A DNA stretch of 64,000 nt, taken from contig NZ_JBBAXC010000005.1 of NCBI RefSeq assembly GCF_037120725.1, positions 186,001 through 250,000 on the forward strand, in the 5' to 3' direction. This DNA is from Bacillus spongiae (GTDB taxonomy: Bacteria; Bacillota; Bacilli; Bacillales; Bacillaceae_K). Below are positions 1-9,171 of the stretch, one piece after another. The number at the start of each line of letters is the position of its first letter. Position 1 is the stretch's first letter. A model generated the notes under the pieces. That model was given only the letters and a program-made list of their open reading frames with translations, did no database searches and was not told the origin of the DNA. A program made the translations under genes and the position numbers.

Positions 1-356
1 CTTACATCATTGGTAAATTCATTTACGTCTTTTCTTAGTTCTTCACCAGTCGTATTACGATTAATTCTTGTATATTCATCACGCGGAGCTCTTTCATCTA
101 TTCTTCCGTATTCATTACGTCGTACCTTTTCATTTTGCGTAATTCTTTGATATTCATTTGTATATCTATCCACTCTTTTATTTTGATTAATTGGCGTTGT
201 GACATCTCGGTCATATCGCGTCATATCCCCTCTGTAATTCACGTCAATCGGTGCATTGTTAGGGTAATCACGACGTTCCATTGCCGTATCATTATTATTA
301 CATGCTGCAAGTAACAGCATGGAAAGTGAAAACATAATAAATTTCAAGTGATTCAA
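1..356 (-). CDS. Spore-type lipoprotein, YhcN/YlaJ-like (partial)
   Basis: The frame opens at a TTG (354-356) with GGAGG eight bases upstream and runs off the left edge, so only about 118 N-terminal residues are visible. A short hydrophobic segment ends in the lipobox LLAAC, so the protein should be lipid-anchored outside the membrane. The mature part is low-complexity, rich in Arg, Asn, Tyr and Asp, with repeated motifs of the kind EYxRI. YhcN/YlaJ lipoproteins of Bacillus spores start this way. That assignment is inference, because the conserved C-terminal domain lies outside the window. Confidence 0.65.
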   Translation of the reverse strand, partial: MNHLKFIMFSLSMLLLAACNNNDTAMERRDYPNNAPIDVNYRGDMTRYDRDVTTPINQNKRVDRYTNEYQRITQNEKVRRNEYGRIDERAPRDEYTRINRNTTGEELRKDVNEFTNDV

Positions 357-542
357 ATCAAATACCTCCTTTTAAGTGTTTTGGTGTTACTGTAGTATTT
401 TCGACATTTTTTTAAGAACTATGGTTGGTAATTTAGAGGAAAAATGTCATGAAGTGCTTTCTTCCCTTTCTTTTATTGCTCGTGACTTCCCAAATTGAAA
501 TGCTGTCATACAATGTAAGGAATAATGGAAAGGAGTGCTAAA

Positions 543-725
543 ATGTACAATCAAACACCATACGCTCGTCACCAAGATCAACGATTAATCGTTCCCTTTT
601 TATTTGGGTTCGGAAGACCTGGGTTCGGCTATGGCTATGGAAGACCGTTTTATGGCTATGGTTATGGTTACGGAAGACCTGGGTTTGGCTATGGAAGACC
701 GCCATTTGGTTATGGCTATTACTAG
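543..725 (+). CDS. Small Gly/Tyr-rich repeat protein
   Basis: This 60-residue protein starts at the ATG that follows AAAGGAGTGCTAAA; an in-frame ATG 18 bases earlier has no usable site. After a polar N-terminus (MYNQTPYARHQDQ) the rest is built from GYGRP and FGYG repeats: Gly, Tyr, Phe, Arg and Pro only. No catalytic motif or membrane segment is present. Similar small GY-rich proteins are known in spore coats or exosporia of bacilli, so a structural surface role is plausible but not shown. A strong terminator follows. Confidence 0.7.
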   Translation: MYNQTPYARHQDQRLIVPFLFGFGRPGFGYGYGRPFYGYGYGYGRPGFGYGRPPFGYGYY

Positions 726-782
726 AAAAATTCTCTAATAACCTTTATATATCAGGAAAACATAAAAGAGTGGTACTTTTTT

Positions 783-808
783 AACGCACGATAAACGTGC
801 GTTTTTTG
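783..808 (+). terminator. Rho-independent terminator
   Basis: ACGCACG (784-790) pairs with CGTGCGT (796-802) across a 5-nt loop and is followed by a T run. It ends the transcript of the Gly/Tyr-rich gene. Confidence 0.85.
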
Positions 809-889
809 TTTTTCTCGAGGAACTTTGTTAATATAACAATTAATTTTTGTTACAATCTTCTTATGGCTTTATAAAAGGAGGAAAAAAAG

Positions 890-1543
890 TTGAAAAAATG
901 GGCATTTGTTTCTGATTTTGATGGAACAATATCAAATAAAGATTTCTATTGGATTGTCATTGAAAAGTATTTTCCAGAGGGTAGAGAACTGTACGATAAA
1001 TGGAAAGCAAACGAGATAAAGGATATCGATTTTTTAAGTACTGTCTTTACTTCAATCCATCAAGCGGAAGAAAAGATTATTACTGATATTCACGACATTC
1101 CCATTGATTCGTATGTACCAAAATTTATTCAACATGTTCAAAATCAAGGTGGGGATTTTTATATACTAAGTGCAGGGACCGATTATTACATCGAACATCT
1201 GCTGAAGAAATACTCAATTGAAAACGTAAAGATTTTTTCTAACAAAGGGGAGTTTAAAGAAAAGAACGTACATTTAACAATTGACCCAGAGCATCGACAC
1301 TACTCAGAGCGCTATGGAATCGATAAAACGAAGGTAATCCAAGAATTAAAAAAATCGTACGATAAAGTATACTTTATTGGTGACAGTGAGCCAGACTCTC
1401 ATCCTGCAAAATACGCTGATGTCACTTTTGCTAAAGATGCTTTACAAGAGCTTTTACGAGAAAAAAATATCCCATTTGTGCCCGTCACAACCTTTCGTGA
1501 GGTGGAGGACTATTTAATTAACAACGGGGAACTTCAGAAATGA
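890..1543 (+). CDS. HAD-family phosphatase, MtnX-like
   Basis: A 217-residue cytosolic phosphatase. Motif I DFDGT lies at residues 9-13 (nucleophile Asp9, acid/base Asp11), motif II is the Ser in FYILSAGTD, and motif III/IV is YFIGDSEPD. This layout fits the HAD-IB group that includes MtnX (HK-MTPenyl-1-P phosphatase) and phosphoserine-type phosphatases, but no methionine-salvage genes are nearby. The start is a TTG with AGGAGG upstream. The gene overlaps the next one by 4 bp (ATGA), so the two are almost certainly translationally coupled. A role in dephosphorylating a product of the dehydrogenase pathway is inference. Confidence 0.85.
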   Translation: MKKWAFVSDFDGTISNKDFYWIVIEKYFPEGRELYDKWKANEIKDIDFLSTVFTSIHQAEEKIITDIHDIPIDSYVPKFIQHVQNQGGDFYILSAGTDYYIEHLLKKYSIENVKIFSNKGEFKEKNVHLTIDPEHRHYSERYGIDKTKVIQELKKSYDKVYFIGDSEPDSHPAKYADVTFAKDALQELLREKNIPFVPVTTFREVEDYLINNGELQK

Positions 1544-2592
1544 ATCAACCCGTCACCAGTATTCCCATTCCCGCCATTTTAGAAATAAGTCATGGTTCAA
1601 TTGAAAGATTACATGAAATATTAGCTCGACAACCATTTTCTAATGCTGTTATCTTATTGGATGATTTTTCCGAGAGTATTTTAACTGAAAAAATCAGAAA
1701 AACTCTTCCCAAAACCATCGATTATTTTACCCTTTCAGCTGATTTGGATGTTGAAGGACTTGTAAAGGAAGCATTTCGATTGCCAAGATATGATGTAGTG
1801 ATTGCAATGGGAGGAGGGCGAATCGTAGACTTCGGGAAATACATAGCTTTTGTTAGAAGGAGCCCTTTTATTAGCATTCCTACATCTGCTTCAAATGATG
1901 GATTTGCGAGCAGTAACTGTTCGTTAGTTGTGAACGGTAAAAAAACAACGGTACCTGCTAAAGTACCGTACGGAATTATTGTGGATTTATCTATTGTCCA
2001 AACAGCCCCAACACCCTTTATTTTAGCTGGTATTGGTGACTTAGTTTCGAATATTACTGCACTTTATGATTGGGAATTTGAAGACCGTAGTGGGAAGGCT
2101 ACCGTTAATGCGTTCGCACATATGATTAGTAAAAAAGCCGTAAATAGCTTTATTCGAACACCGATGAACGATATAAAGGCACCTATATTCTTAAAGGAGC
2201 TTATTAGCTCACTCACAATGGGTGGAATTTCTACAGCCATAAGTGGCAACAGTGCACCAATTAGTGGATCAGAGCATTTAATTTCCCATGCCCTTGAAAA
2301 AATCAGCAAAAAACCTGAAATGCATGGAATACAAGTAGGAGTTGCGACGTACATAATGGTCCATGTGCAAAACCATCGAATCGATCGAATCAAAAAGATA
2401 TTTGAACGTACAGGCTTTTTTAATTATGTTCAAACGCTTCAGCTTAAAAAAGAAGAATACAGACAAGCCATTGAAATGGCACCGAGTATAAAACCAAATC
2501 GTTATACGTATATACATGATCCTACCTATCGTCAAAAAGCACTTACGCTTCTTGACGAAGATCCACAATTACAGAAGATATTTTCCTCATAA
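1540..2592 (+). CDS. egsA: sn-glycerol-1-phosphate dehydrogenase family (EgsA/AraM-like)
   Basis: A 350-residue member of the metal-dependent dehydroquinate-synthase/Fe-ADH fold. Visible signatures are the nucleotide-binding AMGGGRIVDFGK, the IPTSASNDGFAS segment, AGIGDLVSN with its metal-ligand Asp, and the metal-ligand histidines in SGSEHLISHALE and EMHGIQVG. In the family these enzymes reduce dihydroxyacetone phosphate to sn-glycerol-1-phosphate with NAD(P)H; in Bacillus this feeds heptaprenylglyceryl phosphate. The DHAP/G1P substrate is inferred from the family. It is the second gene of a two-gene operon, overlaps the HAD phosphatase by 4 bp, and is followed by a hairpin. Confidence 0.8.
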   Translation: MNQPVTSIPIPAILEISHGSIERLHEILARQPFSNAVILLDDFSESILTEKIRKTLPKTIDYFTLSADLDVEGLVKEAFRLPRYDVVIAMGGGRIVDFGKYIAFVRRSPFISIPTSASNDGFASSNCSLVVNGKKTTVPAKVPYGIIVDLSIVQTAPTPFILAGIGDLVSNITALYDWEFEDRSGKATVNAFAHMISKKAVNSFIRTPMNDIKAPIFLKELISSLTMGGISTAISGNSAPISGSEHLISHALEKISKKPEMHGIQVGVATYIMVHVQNHRIDRIKKIFERTGFFNYVQTLQLKKEEYRQAIEMAPSIKPNRYTYIHDPTYRQKALTLLDEDPQLQKIFSS

Positions 2593-2604
2593 TGTTTAAA
2601 TGAA

Positions 2605-2638
2605 AATCGAACCTGTTCGACTCACGACAGGTTCGATT
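2605..2638 (+). terminator. 12-bp perfect hairpin, probable terminator
   Basis: AATCGAACCTGT pairs perfectly with ACAGGTTCGATT across a 10-nt loop. It sits 13 bp past the stop of the dehydrogenase gene. The following T run is poor (CTCTAA), so termination strength is uncertain. Confidence 0.65.
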
Positions 2639-2748
2639 CTCTAAAGACCGCCTTGATTGTAATTAATTCCCTTTTGTAAAGCTCATGAAAGACAAATGGC
2701 CTTCTTATAAGAAGCGCTAGTGCTCTGTTTGTCATATCATCAGACCCT

Positions 2749-3573
2749 CTAAACCTCCATACGATTTTCTGTTACTCTATTTAACCAATCGTGTATGAGA
2801 GTATCAAATATTTCTCTTTGTTCGATTTGTAAATTATGGCCTGCTTCATCTACAATAGCATAGGTCGCACGCGGAAACTGATCAATTAGGTCAAGCGCAT
2901 CCTTATAGCCAACAACCGAATCTTGCTTTCCTAATAAAAAAATAGCCGGAAATTCGTACATCATTTGGGTAACAGGAAACGTGAAACTATATTGTTTTGC
3001 AATCTTTTGTAAAAACGGTTCATCCGCTAGTTGACAGCCTGCCTTAATCTCATTTTTATATCGATTCCAGCTATATTCGTTAAGAATGACCAAATCTCGA
3101 CTAAATTCCTCCCTTTCCTCCATGGTCAATTGTTTTAAAAAGCGTTCATCTTTATAGACAATGGAATGTGGTGGAAGTGTTCTATCACTAGCATTCGGAA
3201 CGACGACGGGACAAATAAAGGCAGCTCCACGCACCCTTTCTCCTCTTTTAGCTAATACCCCCTTCGTTAGATATCCTCCATATGATTCACCGACAATAAG
3301 AAAGGGTTGATCTTGAATCATTGTATCGATAAACCCGATTACGATATCTAATATCTCCTCAGCGTTTTTTAAATGATGATAATGACCCGTTTTCCCCATA
3401 CCTGGTAGATCAATGTAAATTCTTTGAAACCCCTTTCGAATTGAAAAAATCGGTTCCATACATCCTTTCATTAATTTCATATCAGGCGTAAAGCCATGAA
3501 TCATTAAAATGGGAATTCCTTCCCCATGAATTTCATAATGAACGTTTACTTGATGAACAAGACAAAATGGCAC
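2749..3573 (-). CDS. Alpha/beta hydrolase
   Basis: A 274-residue alpha/beta-fold hydrolase, probably cytosolic since no signal is present. The oxyanion-region motif is MIHGFTPD near residue 25. The nucleophile elbow GESYGG carries the catalytic Ser, the acid is likely the Asp in LLGKQDSVVGY, and the catalytic His lies in EAGHNL near the C-terminus. Length and order fit esterase/proline-iminopeptidase-type enzymes; the substrate cannot be read from sequence. The start is a GTG preceded by a G-rich site (GGGGGG). It is transcribed alone, convergent with the upstream operon. Confidence 0.85.
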   Translation of the reverse strand: MPFCLVHQVNVHYEIHGEGIPILMIHGFTPDMKLMKGCMEPIFSIRKGFQRIYIDLPGMGKTGHYHHLKNAEEILDIVIGFIDTMIQDQPFLIVGESYGGYLTKGVLAKRGERVRGAAFICPVVVPNASDRTLPPHSIVYKDERFLKQLTMEEREEFSRDLVILNEYSWNRYKNEIKAGCQLADEPFLQKIAKQYSFTFPVTQMMYEFPAIFLLGKQDSVVGYKDALDLIDQFPRATYAIVDEAGHNLQIEQREIFDTLIHDWLNRVTENRMEV

Positions 3574-3700
3574 TACTATCCCCCCTAATAATAGAACATA
3601 TATTCTATTTTATCATATTATGGTAGTTTTTCCGATAAATTCTCTCTATTCAGTTAGAATGATTGGCCTCTATTTCGCAAAAGGCTATTTTGAATATGTA

Positions 3701-3727
3701 AAAAAACTCCTTATTTAAAGGAGTTTT
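3701..3727 (-). terminator. Rho-independent terminator
   Basis: AAAACTCCTT / AAGGAGTTTT stem with a 5-nt loop. On the minus strand it is followed by a run of seven T. It lies directly after the stop of the beta-helix gene. Confidence 0.85.
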
Positions 3728-3728
3728 A

Positions 3729-4652
3729 TCATGTACATAATCCAATTGGAAAACTATTATCACATATATTTCCATCAAATGTATTATCAGTCGAAGCATT
3801 CCCTATAGCTTGAATATCAAAAGGGTTATTTAGCTTCAATTTATTAAAACGAATCGAACTATCTGTTGCTCCGTTTTGAATAAAAATGCCAGAACCGAGT
3901 CCTGAAATTCCGTTTTTACGAACGATATTTACATCAAGTACGTTCTCAGTTGTTGCTGATTCAATTTGTATCCCACTAGAGTTATTATTGCATGCGAAAT
4001 TATTCATCAAATTATTGTTATTATGATTCGTTCCGATTAAAAATCCGCGATTATTGTTTTTGAACGATTGATTATTAAATAGAATATTTTCATTTTCATT
4101 GACAAAAAATCCATCTTCATTATTTTTCGCACTATTCGAGGTGAGCTTATTATTCATTGCACTTATTCTATAGCCTTTGTCCCCATTTCGAAAACTTTGA
4201 CAATTCATTGTGTAATTACGAACAGAACCTGCGAAATCAAATCCATCTTCAGTATTAAAGGAAGCAATACAGTCGATTGTCAAGTTACGATCTCCAGCTA
4301 GTTGAAAACCATCTACTACGGGACCCGTATTAAAGCTTGACTCTATTTGCTTGAAAAAATTATTGTTCGAAAGTACTAGAAGTCCATTTTCCCCTGAAAA
4401 ACCTTGTATGGTCATCTTTTCTAATGTGGTTCGATCTGCATTAACGACTACTCCACCCATATTCACAATGGCGGGTGTTCCCGTAATAATGGTTTTGCCA
4501 ACGCCACAACCAAAAATCTTCAATCTCGGTTTATCCACTTCGAAACCATCAAATGTACCTGCTAATATTTGAATTGAATCTCCTGGATCTGCGTTATTGA
4601 TTGCAGCCTGTATCGTTGGGTTAGCGGGTGTTGGTACAACACGTATAGTCAT
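3729..4652 (-). CDS. Right-handed parallel beta-helix protein (NosD-like repeats)
   Basis: A 307-residue protein with no signal peptide or membrane segment. It opens with the PTIQAAINNADPGDSI box typical of parallel beta-helix proteins, then about 8-9 rungs of 22-25 residues with Asn ladders (NNNN, NNFF, NNLM) and recurrent DGF/RGF/SGI turns. The C-terminus is FDGNICDNSFPIGLCT. The same F-[D/E]-G-N-x-C-x-x-S-F-...-C ending occurs in the larger beta-helix protein at 16.6-18.1 kb. No sugar-hydrolase catalytic residues are evident, so a structural surface or spore role is possible. It starts at ATG after GGGAGGGAAATAACT. Confidence 0.8.
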   Translation of the reverse strand: MTIRVVPTPANPTIQAAINNADPGDSIQILAGTFDGFEVDKPRLKIFGCGVGKTIITGTPAIVNMGGVVVNADRTTLEKMTIQGFSGENGLLVLSNNNFFKQIESSFNTGPVVDGFQLAGDRNLTIDCIASFNTEDGFDFAGSVRNYTMNCQSFRNGDKGYRISAMNNKLTSNSAKNNEDGFFVNENENILFNNQSFKNNNRGFLIGTNHNNNNLMNNFACNNNSSGIQIESATTENVLDVNIVRKNGISGLGSGIFIQNGATDSSIRFNKLKLNNPFDIQAIGNASTDNTFDGNICDNSFPIGLCT

Positions 4653-4974
4653 AGTTATTTCCCTCCCTTCTGTTCGTTCGGTTACTAGATTATATGCAAA
4701 GAAAGAAGGGAATGCTTGTACGAATAACTAGGTGAACAAAATCCTTCAGATCGTAGCGGGTAGTCTTTAAAAGGTACTAATTTGCTATACTTACTACTAA
4801 TAAACGATCTATTCTTGTGAACTTTTACATTCTCTCCATACTAATGACATGTACAGAGACCACCATAAGGTTTGAAAAGGAAGAAACGTTTCATTCGAGA
4901 CTCAACAATTGGAACAAATGTGGCAAAAAATCAAACCATCCACCTGTTACCATGCTATCGCTTCCAGAGTTTCA
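4653..4974. other. Intergenic region, no gene recognised
   Basis: This holds the 5' region of the beta-helix gene. On the minus strand CATATAATCT lies about 50 bp upstream of its ATG and resembles a sporulation sigma-E/K type -10 box, but no convincing -35 was found. Nothing else is visible. Confidence 0.3.
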
Positions 4975-5172
4975 TTAAGAATTTCTATCATTTTCAAGTA
5001 AATCTATGATTTTATCAAGTTTCTTTTCAATCTCAACTATTTGATTATTTTTAACAGAAGAGTTGACCTTTAATCTGCGGATATAAAGCGTGAAGGAAAA
5101 AACGAATAAAACTATAAGTCCAATCACAATGCCCAAATACACAACTGAAGCTAAATGAAAATGTTCCATCAT
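4975..5172 (-). CDS. Small membrane protein with C-terminal coiled coil (DUF4083-like)
   Basis: About 65 residues. One membrane helix (SVVYLGIVIGLIVLFVFSF) is followed by a basic stop-transfer segment (YIRRLK) and then a short heptad region, EIEKKLDKIIDLLEND. The start chosen is the ATG after AGAAGG with 6-bp spacing; a frame start 18 bases earlier lies inside the ribosome binding site. The order TM helix, basic linker, LDKIIxLLE fits the small DUF4083-type proteins of bacilli, whose function is unknown. It is a single gene between intergenic stretches. Confidence 0.65.
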   Translation of the reverse strand: MMEHFHLASVVYLGIVIGLIVLFVFSFTLYIRRLKVNSSVKNNQIVEIEKKLDKIIDLLENDRNS

Positions 5173-5336
5173 ACAATACCTTCTCTCCATTTTTATATCA
5201 CATTACCATATTATACTCACACTAAATGGTACCCTAGTTGTGCTAAGATGAGAAACACATAATGTTTGTTTTATTCAACGTGTTATTCTCATGTAATAAG
5301 TAATTAATAGATAAATTTTTTAATAGCAAGGCGATT

Positions 5337-5822
5337 TTATTTTTTTGCCTTTGCCTTCGCCTCCCTTACGGACGAGACGCTAGCAAGAAACAACACTACA
5401 TCATCTGTTTGTTTCCCATCCAATTCACACCCTTTGACTACAGTCACTATTTCCATCGTGATAGGGCCTTTACATGTATAATCTCCAGTCGCTTGACCAT
5501 ATTTATTATAATGATTTTGAAACAAATACAATTGATTTTCATAGGAAAGCTGATTAACCACTCCGTTATTACTATCTACATCAAAAATACTAATTGTCAA
5601 TTCTGTAGCTTCACCCGCCTCAGCTTTTCGTTGAAACTGATTTAATTGCTCTAAATTATGTACCTTCTGTTGACCAGGTATGATTCCTTGCATACTGCTT
5701 GTTAGATTTCTTATAACGATATCGTCATTTTCAAGGGCCTTCTCCTCTGTGTAACTAGACTCCGGAGAGCAACCGACCAACAATAAGATACATAAAAATA
5801 TAATTGAAAAACTTTTTTTCAT
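5337..5822 (-). CDS. Lipoprotein, DUF4362-like
   Basis: A 161-residue lipoprotein. MKKSFSIIFLCILLLVGC is a lipoprotein signal with the acceptor Cys at residue 18. The mature domain contains VHNLEQLNQF, the segment ELTISIFDVDSNNG and the paired cysteines YTCKGP and VKGCELD, an order seen in DUF4362 lipoproteins of Bacillus (unknown function, outer face of the membrane). It ends in a Lys/Ala-rich tail (REAKAKAKK). It appears monocistronic. The family assignment is by pattern only. Confidence 0.7.
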   Translation of the reverse strand: MKKSFSIIFLCILLLVGCSPESSYTEEKALENDDIVIRNLTSSMQGIIPGQQKVHNLEQLNQFQRKAEAGEATELTISIFDVDSNNGVVNQLSYENQLYLFQNHYNKYGQATGDYTCKGPITMEIVTVVKGCELDGKQTDDVVLFLASVSSVREAKAKAKK

Positions 5823-6180
5823 TATTCATTCCCCTTCATGAATTTTTCTTCCATCTTTAATACGTTTGAAGATTTAGAAAGATTCAATTTTCTGTCTAAA
5901 TAGTGTCACCACATCATTTATGGAGGAACTTTATTGAAAGGCGATCGACTTGAGATGCATAACAAACCTTCTAATATAAAATAGAGTATCGGCGACTTAA
6001 GAGGTCGATTCCTAAAGGATTACTCTCCCTACCCTTCCCTTCAAGTAAAGGTTTCTTTCCGGATACACTCTTTTTAAAATACTACCATTAAACAACAATC
6101 ACTCATATACCTTTCGTAATCTCAGTCACATCTAGACAATTGAAAGTTGTACAATCATCATAATCGAATCTACTCGTGAC
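5823..6180. other. Intergenic region, no gene recognised
   Basis: AT-rich sequence between the lipoprotein start and the terminator of the PAP2 operon. No open frame with a ribosome binding site, no RNA structure and no repeat was seen. Confidence 0.4.
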
Positions 6181-6211
6181 AAAAAAATACCCCTTTGGAT
6201 AACCAAAGGAG
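6181..6211 (-). terminator. Rho-independent terminator
   Basis: CCCCTTTGG (6190-6198) pairs with CCAAAGGAG (6203-6211) around an ATAA loop. On the minus strand a run of seven T follows. It is placed about 100 bp past the PAP2 gene stop. Confidence 0.8.
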
Positions 6212-6311
6212 AATATTTTTTAATAGATAACCGCAGAAATGGTAAGTAACTCCTTTACTTTCAATCAAGAAATAAGAAACAGATGAAATTTCTCATTTGT
6301 CAGAAGGTTCA

Positions 6312-7004
6312 TTACTTAACTAATCGTCGATTACTTACTATGTTCGATAGCCATTGATTCAAATAAATCGCCACAATTAGTAACGTCATTCCCATCATGT
6401 GACCCGCAATGATATCTGTTGGATAATGAGCAGACAAGATTACTCGGCTAATTCCTAATAAGATAATCATAAGAATACCGCAAAATCCGATAATGTATTT
6501 AGTAGTCAAGGATTTACACTTTGTAACAATCAAATAGGTAGCTAATCCATAGGCTAATAACCCTGTCATAGCATGGCCACTAGGAAAGCTATACCCAATT
6601 GCCTCAATAGCAGAATTTATTGAAGGACGTTCTCGTTGAAAGAAATCTTTAAGAAATTTGTTTAACTCATTTGTCAAAATCACCAATGTTACGAGAAGGA
6701 ATGCTCCACTAAAATCACGATATTTAATGGTTAGTAGAGCAAACATTACAATAAGAAAGATGGTAACACCAGGTGTTGACCCAAACCAAGTTATAATGCT
6801 AAATAGCTCAAAGATAAAGGTTTGAGGTTCTACGACAAAGACCTGTCTCAATACAGTGTCTAAACCGACCTTAGTATCTTTGACAATGTTTGCAATAATT
6901 GTAAAGGTTACTAAGAGAACAGTGCATAATGCTACCACAGCGAAGTGAAAAATGACGGGTTTTTTCGGTTTCTGTGTCGTCTGAGTGTTTAGGTTCATGT
7001 CCAT
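6312..7004 (-). CDS. PAP2-family membrane phosphatase
   Basis: A 230-residue integral membrane protein with about six hydrophobic segments and the full PAP2 signature: K-x6-RP as KDFFQRERP, PSGH as SFPSGHAMTG, and SR-x5-H-x3-D as SRVILSAHYPTD. In the family these residues dephosphorylate lipid phosphates (phosphatidate, phosphatidylglycerophosphate or undecaprenyl pyrophosphate) on the outer membrane face. Its ATG overlaps the stop of the upstream phosphodiesterase gene by one base (TGATG), so the pair is translationally coupled and probably acts in one lipid or glycerophosphate pathway. Confidence 0.9.
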   Translation of the reverse strand: MDMNLNTQTTQKPKKPVIFHFAVVALCTVLLVTFTIIANIVKDTKVGLDTVLRQVFVVEPQTFIFELFSIITWFGSTPGVTIFLIVMFALLTIKYRDFSGAFLLVTLVILTNELNKFLKDFFQRERPSINSAIEAIGYSFPSGHAMTGLLAYGLATYLIVTKCKSLTTKYIIGFCGILMIILLGISRVILSAHYPTDIIAGHMMGMTLLIVAIYLNQWLSNIVSNRRLVK

Positions 7005-7930
7005 CAGTTTTCTCCTTTTTGTTGTAAGAAATATAATGCTATATTGGGATAATCAGTCATAATACCGTCAGCACCTTGTTCAAATAAATAATTCATTTCA
7101 TCTACATCGTTAATTGTCCAGTAGTGAATCGCCATATTTCTTTCATGAGCCGCATCGATTAATCTCTTCGTTGATAAATCAAAAATACTGGATTGTGTTG
7201 GTAGCTGAAGTGCTTTTTCTTTTAACGGATACAGATTACCTAAAAATAATTTATGAAGAATAACGAAATTCTCCGATACTCCTCCAGAAGTGCTTATCGC
7301 AACTTCCCCATTCGTTTTCTCATAAAAATATTCAGATACTTCATCATAGAATGATACGATTAACACTTTTTCTACCATATTATACTCATAAATGATTTCT
7401 GAAAGCTTGTCAGCTAATTTAGGGTCATTCGCTTTCATTTCAATGACCATCGGTAAGTGCCCAAATTGTTCAAAAACCTCTGAAACTGTAGGAATGGTTA
7501 CCCCTTGTCCTCGATATGGAAAATCCCCTTCAGGTCCAACAAAGTGATAACCTGCATCTAAGGCTTGTAGCTCCTTAACCGTAAAATCTGAAACGTTCCC
7601 TTTTCCATTTGTCGTTCGATCAATATTTTTGTCATGCATCAAAACAACTTGATCATCCTTTGACAGTTGAACATCAAACTCTAACACATCAACACCAAGA
7701 GAATCAGATAACGCAAAAGCGGTCAACGTATTTTCTGGTGCAATACCCCCTCCTCCACGGTGAGCAATAATTAATGGAGCTTCCTCAGATCGAAGGAATG
7801 GATTATTGCTGTGGGTTTTTACTGGAAGTATTTGAATTAAAATAAACAGTAGTATGATAGCGAACAATCCTACTAGAATTCGCCTGGGCCACCTTCTTTT
7901 TCGTTTTTCAGTATTTGTAACGATTTCCAC
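7004..7930 (-). CDS. Glycerophosphodiester phosphodiesterase, membrane-anchored
   Basis: A 308-residue GDPD-fold enzyme. A basic N-terminus (KRKRRWPRR) and one hydrophobic segment (residues about 16-34) anchor it, leaving the catalytic domain outside. The signature IIAHRGGGGIAPENT supplies the catalytic His; the metal ligands are ExD in LEFDVQLSKD and the second His in MHDKNIDRTTNG. The enzyme hydrolyses glycerophosphodiesters to glycerol-3-phosphate and an alcohol. It is the first gene of a two-gene operon with the PAP2 phosphatase. The substrate, for example teichoic-acid-derived or deacylated phospholipid, is not determined. Confidence 0.9.
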   Translation of the reverse strand: MEIVTNTEKRKRRWPRRILVGLFAIILLFILIQILPVKTHSNNPFLRSEEAPLIIAHRGGGGIAPENTLTAFALSDSLGVDVLEFDVQLSKDDQVVLMHDKNIDRTTNGKGNVSDFTVKELQALDAGYHFVGPEGDFPYRGQGVTIPTVSEVFEQFGHLPMVIEMKANDPKLADKLSEIIYEYNMVEKVLIVSFYDEVSEYFYEKTNGEVAISTSGGVSENFVILHKLFLGNLYPLKEKALQLPTQSSIFDLSTKRLIDAAHERNMAIHYWTINDVDEMNYLFEQGADGIMTDYPNIALYFLQQKGEN

Positions 7931-8348
7931 CTAATCTCCCCCTGCTGATATTCTATTAGTTTATAAAAGTAGATTATGACTAATTAAATAAAACGTAAAA
8001 AAGTATTATAGTTATATTAATATTCAACTTTTTAACCGTACATAAAGTGTAAATATACCTTACATTTTTTCTAGTGACAAGGTGAAAAAGCGTAAATTTA
8101 TTTTCTTCTATACATTTTTGCTATTGAATATTTTACATAATTATTCTTTTTAAATAGATATTAGTACAAATATCGTCCTAATAATCTATCAAAAAAACTA
8201 GCATAGTCGAAAACGCTTACATTTATGTCATACAAAGTGCTGTTTAATATGCCATCAGCACTAGAGCTGGAACCGTATACTCATAAAAAAAATTTATTAA
8301 TTAATAAACTGAATACCATTTTATCATTATGTATGTGTAATACTTCTC
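7931..8348. other. AT-rich intergenic region, no gene recognised
   Basis: About 75% AT. It contains a weak inverted repeat (AGTGCTG / CAGCACT near 8240-8265) without a T run. No coding frame, RNA or repeat could be supported. Confidence 0.4.
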
Positions 8349-9074
8349 TTAAGCATCCTTCACCAAGCGCTTAATTGCGTCAATAACTATATTTGGTTCA
8401 TCCTTCTGAATAAAATGACCACTTTCATTTGCTATAACGAGCTGCCCATTTGTTGAAATTCCTACTAGCTCCGCCTGCATTTCATTCCACAACTCTTGCG
8501 CTTCGACTGTGTAATGGTCTTTTTTACCTGCACATAAAACCATTAAAGGTATATCTAATGTTGTTTTATTCTCTCCTACAGTTCGTAAACTTTCCATGAA
8601 TTCATCATAATTACTTTCATGTATAAACTGTTGATGGTAGGCTACTTGAAATTCATTCGACATAATTGGAAGAAATCTTTCCTTATACTCTTCAGGTGTT
8701 GAATCCACTAACAATAGTCCTGCTACATCATCAGGATACTTTGTTGCAAATAATCGAATATTTATTCCTCCAAAAGAATGACCAACAAGTATGATAGGTG
8801 TGTCAACATTCAATATCGTAAGCAACTCTTTTAATTCCTTAACCATTTCTTGACTTGTTCGCCTATTTCGACTTTTCTCACTTCTCCCTAGCCCTGCCCG
8901 ATCATACACGACCACTTCTGTTAGTTGAGATACTTCCGTAACGACCTGATCCCATGACTTTGAATAATCTCCGTACCCAGCATCCATGACGACGGTTGGT
9001 TTATCTTTTTTCTGGCCGTAAATTTTTGTAAATAATTTCACATCACGTAATTGTACAAATAATTCTTTTTCCAC
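8349..9074 (-). CDS. Alpha/beta hydrolase
   Basis: About 241 residues from a GTG that has GAAGGA nine bases upstream. In-frame starts further upstream (up to 9116) lack a site. Alpha/beta-hydrolase motifs: VVVYDRAGLGRSE after strand 4, nucleophile elbow ILVGHSFGG, VDSTPEEYKER, acid probably in AGKKDHYT, and catalytic His in NESGHFIQKDEP. The motif set resembles haloperoxidase/proline-iminopeptidase-like hydrolases. No signal peptide, so cytosolic. The substrate is unknown. Confidence 0.85.
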   Translation of the reverse strand: MEKELFVQLRDVKLFTKIYGQKKDKPTVVMDAGYGDYSKSWDQVVTEVSQLTEVVVYDRAGLGRSEKSRNRRTSQEMVKELKELLTILNVDTPIILVGHSFGGINIRLFATKYPDDVAGLLLVDSTPEEYKERFLPIMSNEFQVAYHQQFIHESNYDEFMESLRTVGENKTTLDIPLMVLCAGKKDHYTVEAQELWNEMQAELVGISTNGQLVIANESGHFIQKDEPNIVIDAIKRLVKDA

Positions 9075-9171
9075 TCTACCCATTCCTTCAATTATTAAAT
9101 TAATGCCCAATATCATACTACTTGAATTGTCATAATTATGTCACACTTTACGAATTCAATCAATTGTACCA

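Noticed and set aside
890-1543. Naming the HAD phosphatase mtnX
   Set aside because: No other methionine-salvage gene lies nearby and the gene is coupled to a G1P dehydrogenase instead.
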